Positions 7,378 to 9,468 of a DNA stretch of 9,468 nt are shown piece by piece. This stretch comes from Fidelibacterota bacterium 46_43. GTDB taxonomy: Bacteria; Fidelibacterota; Fidelibacteria; Fidelibacterales; Fidelibacteraceae. The position numbers and the translations under genes are program-made. The notes under the pieces are model-generated. The model had not been told where the DNA came from, did not search any database, and was given only the letters and a program-made list of their open reading frames with translations. How positions within the stretch are numbered: position 1 is the stretch's first letter; the number at the start of each line of letters is the position of its first letter. The stretch spans positions 1 to 9,468 of the forward strand of contig LGGY01000159.1 of the NCBI GenBank assembly GCA_001509335.1, written 5' to 3'.

Positions 7378-7887
7378 ATGGATTATCTCTGGGCTCCCTG
7401 GCGGATTGATTATATCCGGCGCGATAAATCAGGAGAAGAACGTTGTATTTTCTGTCAGAAACCTGCGGAAGACAATGATGAAGAAAATCTGATTGTCTAC
7501 AGAGGAAAATACACCTTTGTATTGATGAATCTCTTTCCCTACAACAATGGACATCTGATGATTGCCCCTTACCGGCACACATCGGATTTTCTGTCTCTTA
7601 CAGATGATGAAAACCGTGAAATGACTGAACTCACTAAATTATCTCTTCAGGTCCTTGATACCTGTCTGTCTCCCCAGGGATACAATATCGGTTTTAATCT
7701 GGGCAGCGTAAGCGGAGCCGGAATCGTAGATCACATCCATCAGCATATTGTTCCCCGATGGCTTGGGGATACCAATTTTATGCCTATCATCGGCCATACC
7801 AGGGTAATGATTGATGGATTGAAAGAGACATGGAAAGAGCTCCATGATGCGTTTATCAGGATGAAAGATGCCGGAAATTCCGATTGA
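7378..7887 (+). CDS. HIT-family protein, Ap4A phosphorylase/hydrolase-like
   Basis: HIT proteins cleave or transfer nucleotides through a histidine triad, for example diadenosine polyphosphate phosphorylases and hydrolases. This 169-residue protein has the triad HIHQHIVPRW (119-128) with His123 as the expected nucleophile, the upstream NNGHLMIAP (56-64), and NIGFNLGSVSGAG (103-115) before the triad. The N-terminal WAPWR (5-9), CIFC (23-26) and post-triad GDTNF (130-134) resemble actinobacterial Ap4A phosphorylase (Rv2613c type) as I recall it. The CxxC together with His67 or His119 could bind zinc. ATG is 1 base after the EF-G-like stop, with AAGGA at 7366-7370 inside that gene, so the two are co-transcribed. 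An adenylate-generating ligase and an adenylate/Ap4A-cleaving HIT protein in one operon would make sense together, but that link is inference. Confidence 0.85.
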   Translation: MDYLWAPWRIDYIRRDKSGEERCIFCQKPAEDNDEENLIVYRGKYTFVLMNLFPYNNGHLMIAPYRHTSDFLSLTDDENREMTELTKLSLQVLDTCLSPQGYNIGFNLGSVSGAGIVDHIHQHIVPRWLGDTNFMPIIGHTRVMIDGLKETWKELHDAFIRMKDAGNSD

Positions 7888-7964
7888 TATTTTCGGTATT
7901 TTCTTTGGATGTGTGATCTGATATCCCAGCGGATTCAGAATTATAGAACAACAATTGAGGATTC

Positions 7965-9239
7965 ATGAAATCACTTAACGCAGTAAAAGGTACCAAAGAC
8001 ATACTCCCCTGGGAATCGCCGCTCTGGCACCATGTAGAATCGGTTTGCCGGAATGTTTTTTCCTCTGCATTCTATCAGGAAGTCAGAACGCCGGTTTTTG
8101 AGAAAACAGAGCTGTTTGCCCGGGGGATTGGTGAATTTTCTGATATTGTCAGTAAAGAAATGTATACGTTTCAGGATAAGGGAGGAGAATGGCTGACCCT
8201 ACGGCCGGAATACACCGCCTCTGTGATCCGCTCATACATTCAGCATCATTATGAACAACAGTCTCCTCTTCAAAAATTGTGGTATGTGGGTCCCCTGTTC
8301 AGACAGGAACGTCCCCAGGCAGGCCGGCTCAGACAATTTCACCAGTTCGGCCTTGAACTCATCGGTTCTGAATATCCTGAAGCGGATGCTGAAGTCATTA
8401 CCCTTGCGTGTCAATTGTATAGAAAGGTTGGACTCCGGGAATGGGAGCTTCATATCAATAGTATCGGAAACACAAAAGACCGGCTTAAATATATCCAACT
8501 GCTGTCAAATTCCCTGAAACCTCATTTTAACGATTTCTGTCCTGTTTGCCGTGAACGTTTTGATAAAAATATTCTCAGGCTCTTTGATTGTAAGAATGAA
8601 TCCTGCCAGGAACTTCTGGATGAATATGCCCCAAAAATCACGGATCATCTTTCCCCTGAAGATAAGTCCCATTTTGATGAAGTATGCAAATTGCTGGATG
8701 TTCAGGGGATTGCATATACCATCAATCCCAAGCTGGTACGGGGACTGGATTATTATACCCGTACAACCTTTGAAATCAGGGGAAAACAGCTGGGAGCCCA
8801 GGATGCCCTTTGCGGGGGGGGGCGTTATGATAATCTGGTGGAAGAACTGGGAGGAAAACCCACGCCGGCAGTTGGATTTGCAGCAGGTATTGAACGGTTG
8901 ATTCTGGCCCTTCAAGCGGAAAAGAAATCAGATATACCGGGATTCCGCCCGGATCTGTACATGGCGACCCTCGATGTGGCATCCTATGAAGGAATTTTAG
9001 TTACGTGTACCGCACTGAGAGATCAGGGCTACATCGTTGAAATGGATTTGTTGCGCCGCAGTGTGAAAGCCATGATGCGGGATGCCAATAAAAAGCAGGC
9101 ACGGTATGTAACCGTGATTGGTCCTGATGAACTGGAATCCGGAAAACTGACACTGAAAAACCTGGAAACAGGCAAAACAAGTCAGGTCTCATGGAATGAG
9201 CTTGGAAAAGCCCTTGAAAAAGAAATCCATACCCCTTAA
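7965..9239 (+). CDS. hisS: histidyl-tRNA synthetase
   Basis: Class II aminoacyl-tRNA synthetase that charges tRNA-His, 424 residues, the same length as E. coli HisS. Motif 1 is around 40-58, motif 2 is FRQERPQAGRLRQFHQFG (112-129) with Arg113, the histidine-binding motif LVRGLDYYTR (257-266) has the catalytic Arg259, CGGGRYDN is at 283-290, and motif 3 is AVGFAAGIER (302-311). The C-terminal anticodon-binding domain starts near 330. An insertion carries CPVC (192-195), Cys209 and Cys214, a possible metal site. GAGG at 7957-7960 sits 4 bases before the ATG. It follows the HIT gene by 77 bases with no clear terminator, so it may share the upstream transcript. A nine-G run at 8814-8822 encodes the conserved glycines. 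The next gene starts inside its 3' end. Confidence 0.97.
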   Translation: MKSLNAVKGTKDILPWESPLWHHVESVCRNVFSSAFYQEVRTPVFEKTELFARGIGEFSDIVSKEMYTFQDKGGEWLTLRPEYTASVIRSYIQHHYEQQSPLQKLWYVGPLFRQERPQAGRLRQFHQFGLELIGSEYPEADAEVITLACQLYRKVGLREWELHINSIGNTKDRLKYIQLLSNSLKPHFNDFCPVCRERFDKNILRLFDCKNESCQELLDEYAPKITDHLSPEDKSHFDEVCKLLDVQGIAYTINPKLVRGLDYYTRTTFEIRGKQLGAQDALCGGGRYDNLVEELGGKPTPAVGFAAGIERLILALQAEKKSDIPGFRPDLYMATLDVASYEGILVTCTALRDQGYIVEMDLLRRSVKAMMRDANKKQARYVTVIGPDELESGKLTLKNLETGKTSQVSWNELGKALEKEIHTP

Positions 9240-9468
9240 ATATAAACTGGAATATTCTGTACTTCTTTTTGTACGGTTCTTAGCCGATGTCCTGCCTGTT
9301 TCTGTCACTGAATGGATTGGCAGGCGACTGGGTGATTTGGCCTGGTATTTTTTTCCTTACCGTTTTCAGGTTATGATGTACAATATGGACATTGTATTCC
9401 CAGAGAAACCCTATGAAGAAAAACTTCATCTGGCTCATCAATCTTACCGATTTTTCGGGGAAATGGCC
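9196..9468 (+). CDS. LpxL/HtrB-type lysophospholipid (lipid A) acyltransferase, N-terminal part
   Basis: This frame is open to the right edge, 91 codons from the ATG at 9196. The family adds a secondary acyl chain to lipid A precursors, or acylates phosphatidylinositol mannosides in actinobacteria, at the inner membrane. The visible part has the family's N-terminal pattern: a basic start, a hydrophobic stretch VLLFVRFLADVLP, WIGRRLGDLAWYFFPYR, then NMDIVFP and SYRFFGEMA. The catalytic HxxxxD/E motif should come just after the edge and is not seen. The start is unsettled: ATG at 9196 overlaps hisS by 44 bases and has a weak upstream site, while TTG at 9214, with GGAA at 9204-9207, would give a typical Lys-rich N terminus and overlap hisS by 26 bases. 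Overlap with hisS suggests co-transcription. Conserved residues support the family; substrate and exact name are open. Confidence 0.75.
   Translation, partial: MSLEKPLKKKSIPLKYKLEYSVLLFVRFLADVLPVSVTEWIGRRLGDLAWYFFPYRFQVMMYNMDIVFPEKPYEEKLHLAHQSYRFFGEMA

Noticed and set aside
7918..7947. Possible hisS promoter, CTGATA with TATAGA 18 bases on
   Set aside because: Both hexamers are weak and the predicted start would fall almost on the ribosome binding site. Read-through from the HIT gene explains expression as well.
8505..8915. Open frames on both strands inside hisS (minus 8505-8915, plus 8551-8901)
   Set aside because: They overlap the conserved core of histidyl-tRNA synthetase in other frames and look like composition shadows.

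Overview
The window reads as an ordinary chromosomal segment of a bacterium with two divergently transcribed blocks. An LpxL/HtrB-type lipid A acyltransferase fragment at the right edge and SecD at the left edge point to a cell with a Gram-negative type outer membrane. Base composition looks moderate (my estimate is mid-40s % GC). An SDR-type threonine dehydrogenase coupled to a Kbl-like enzyme, and an EF-G paralog of the 'EF-G-2' kind, would suit a lineage in or near the Fibrobacteres-Chlorobi-Bacteroidetes group or a related candidate phylum. That placement is a guess from protein character, not a measured result. I see no mobile element, CRISPR array, rRNA, tRNA or integration scar.

Left block, minus strand, read right to left: tdh (SDR-type L-threonine 3-dehydrogenase), then kbl (2-amino-3-ketobutyrate CoA ligase / glycine C-acetyltransferase), joined by an ATGA stop/start overlap, then secD, which runs off the left edge. 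tdh and kbl together make the two-step threonine-to-glycine plus acetyl-CoA pathway. secD follows after 127 bases with its own strong ribosome binding site and a possible promoter, so it probably starts the secDF export unit rather than belonging to threonine catabolism.

The 225-base divergent gap (3523-3747) holds two inverted repeat pairs: a perfect 12-base pair whose copies lie in front of both divergent genes, and a perfect 9-base pair that contains the two best -35-like hexamers. It is the most structured non-coding stretch here and the likely control point for both blocks.

Right block, plus strand: an AMP-forming acyl-CoA-synthetase-like ligase, an EF-G-like GTPase with altered G-motifs, a HIT-family nucleotide hydrolase/transferase, hisS (histidyl-tRNA synthetase) and the start of an LpxL-like acyltransferase. 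The first three are packed with a 4-base overlap and a 1-base gap, so they are almost certainly co-transcribed. hisS follows after 77 bases, and the acyltransferase frame begins inside the end of hisS.

Most of this is housekeeping. The best candidate for something not well described is the tightly coupled ligase / EF-G paralog / HIT trio, in which the GTPase lacks the catalytic His of true EF-G and has a degenerate guanine-recognition motif.
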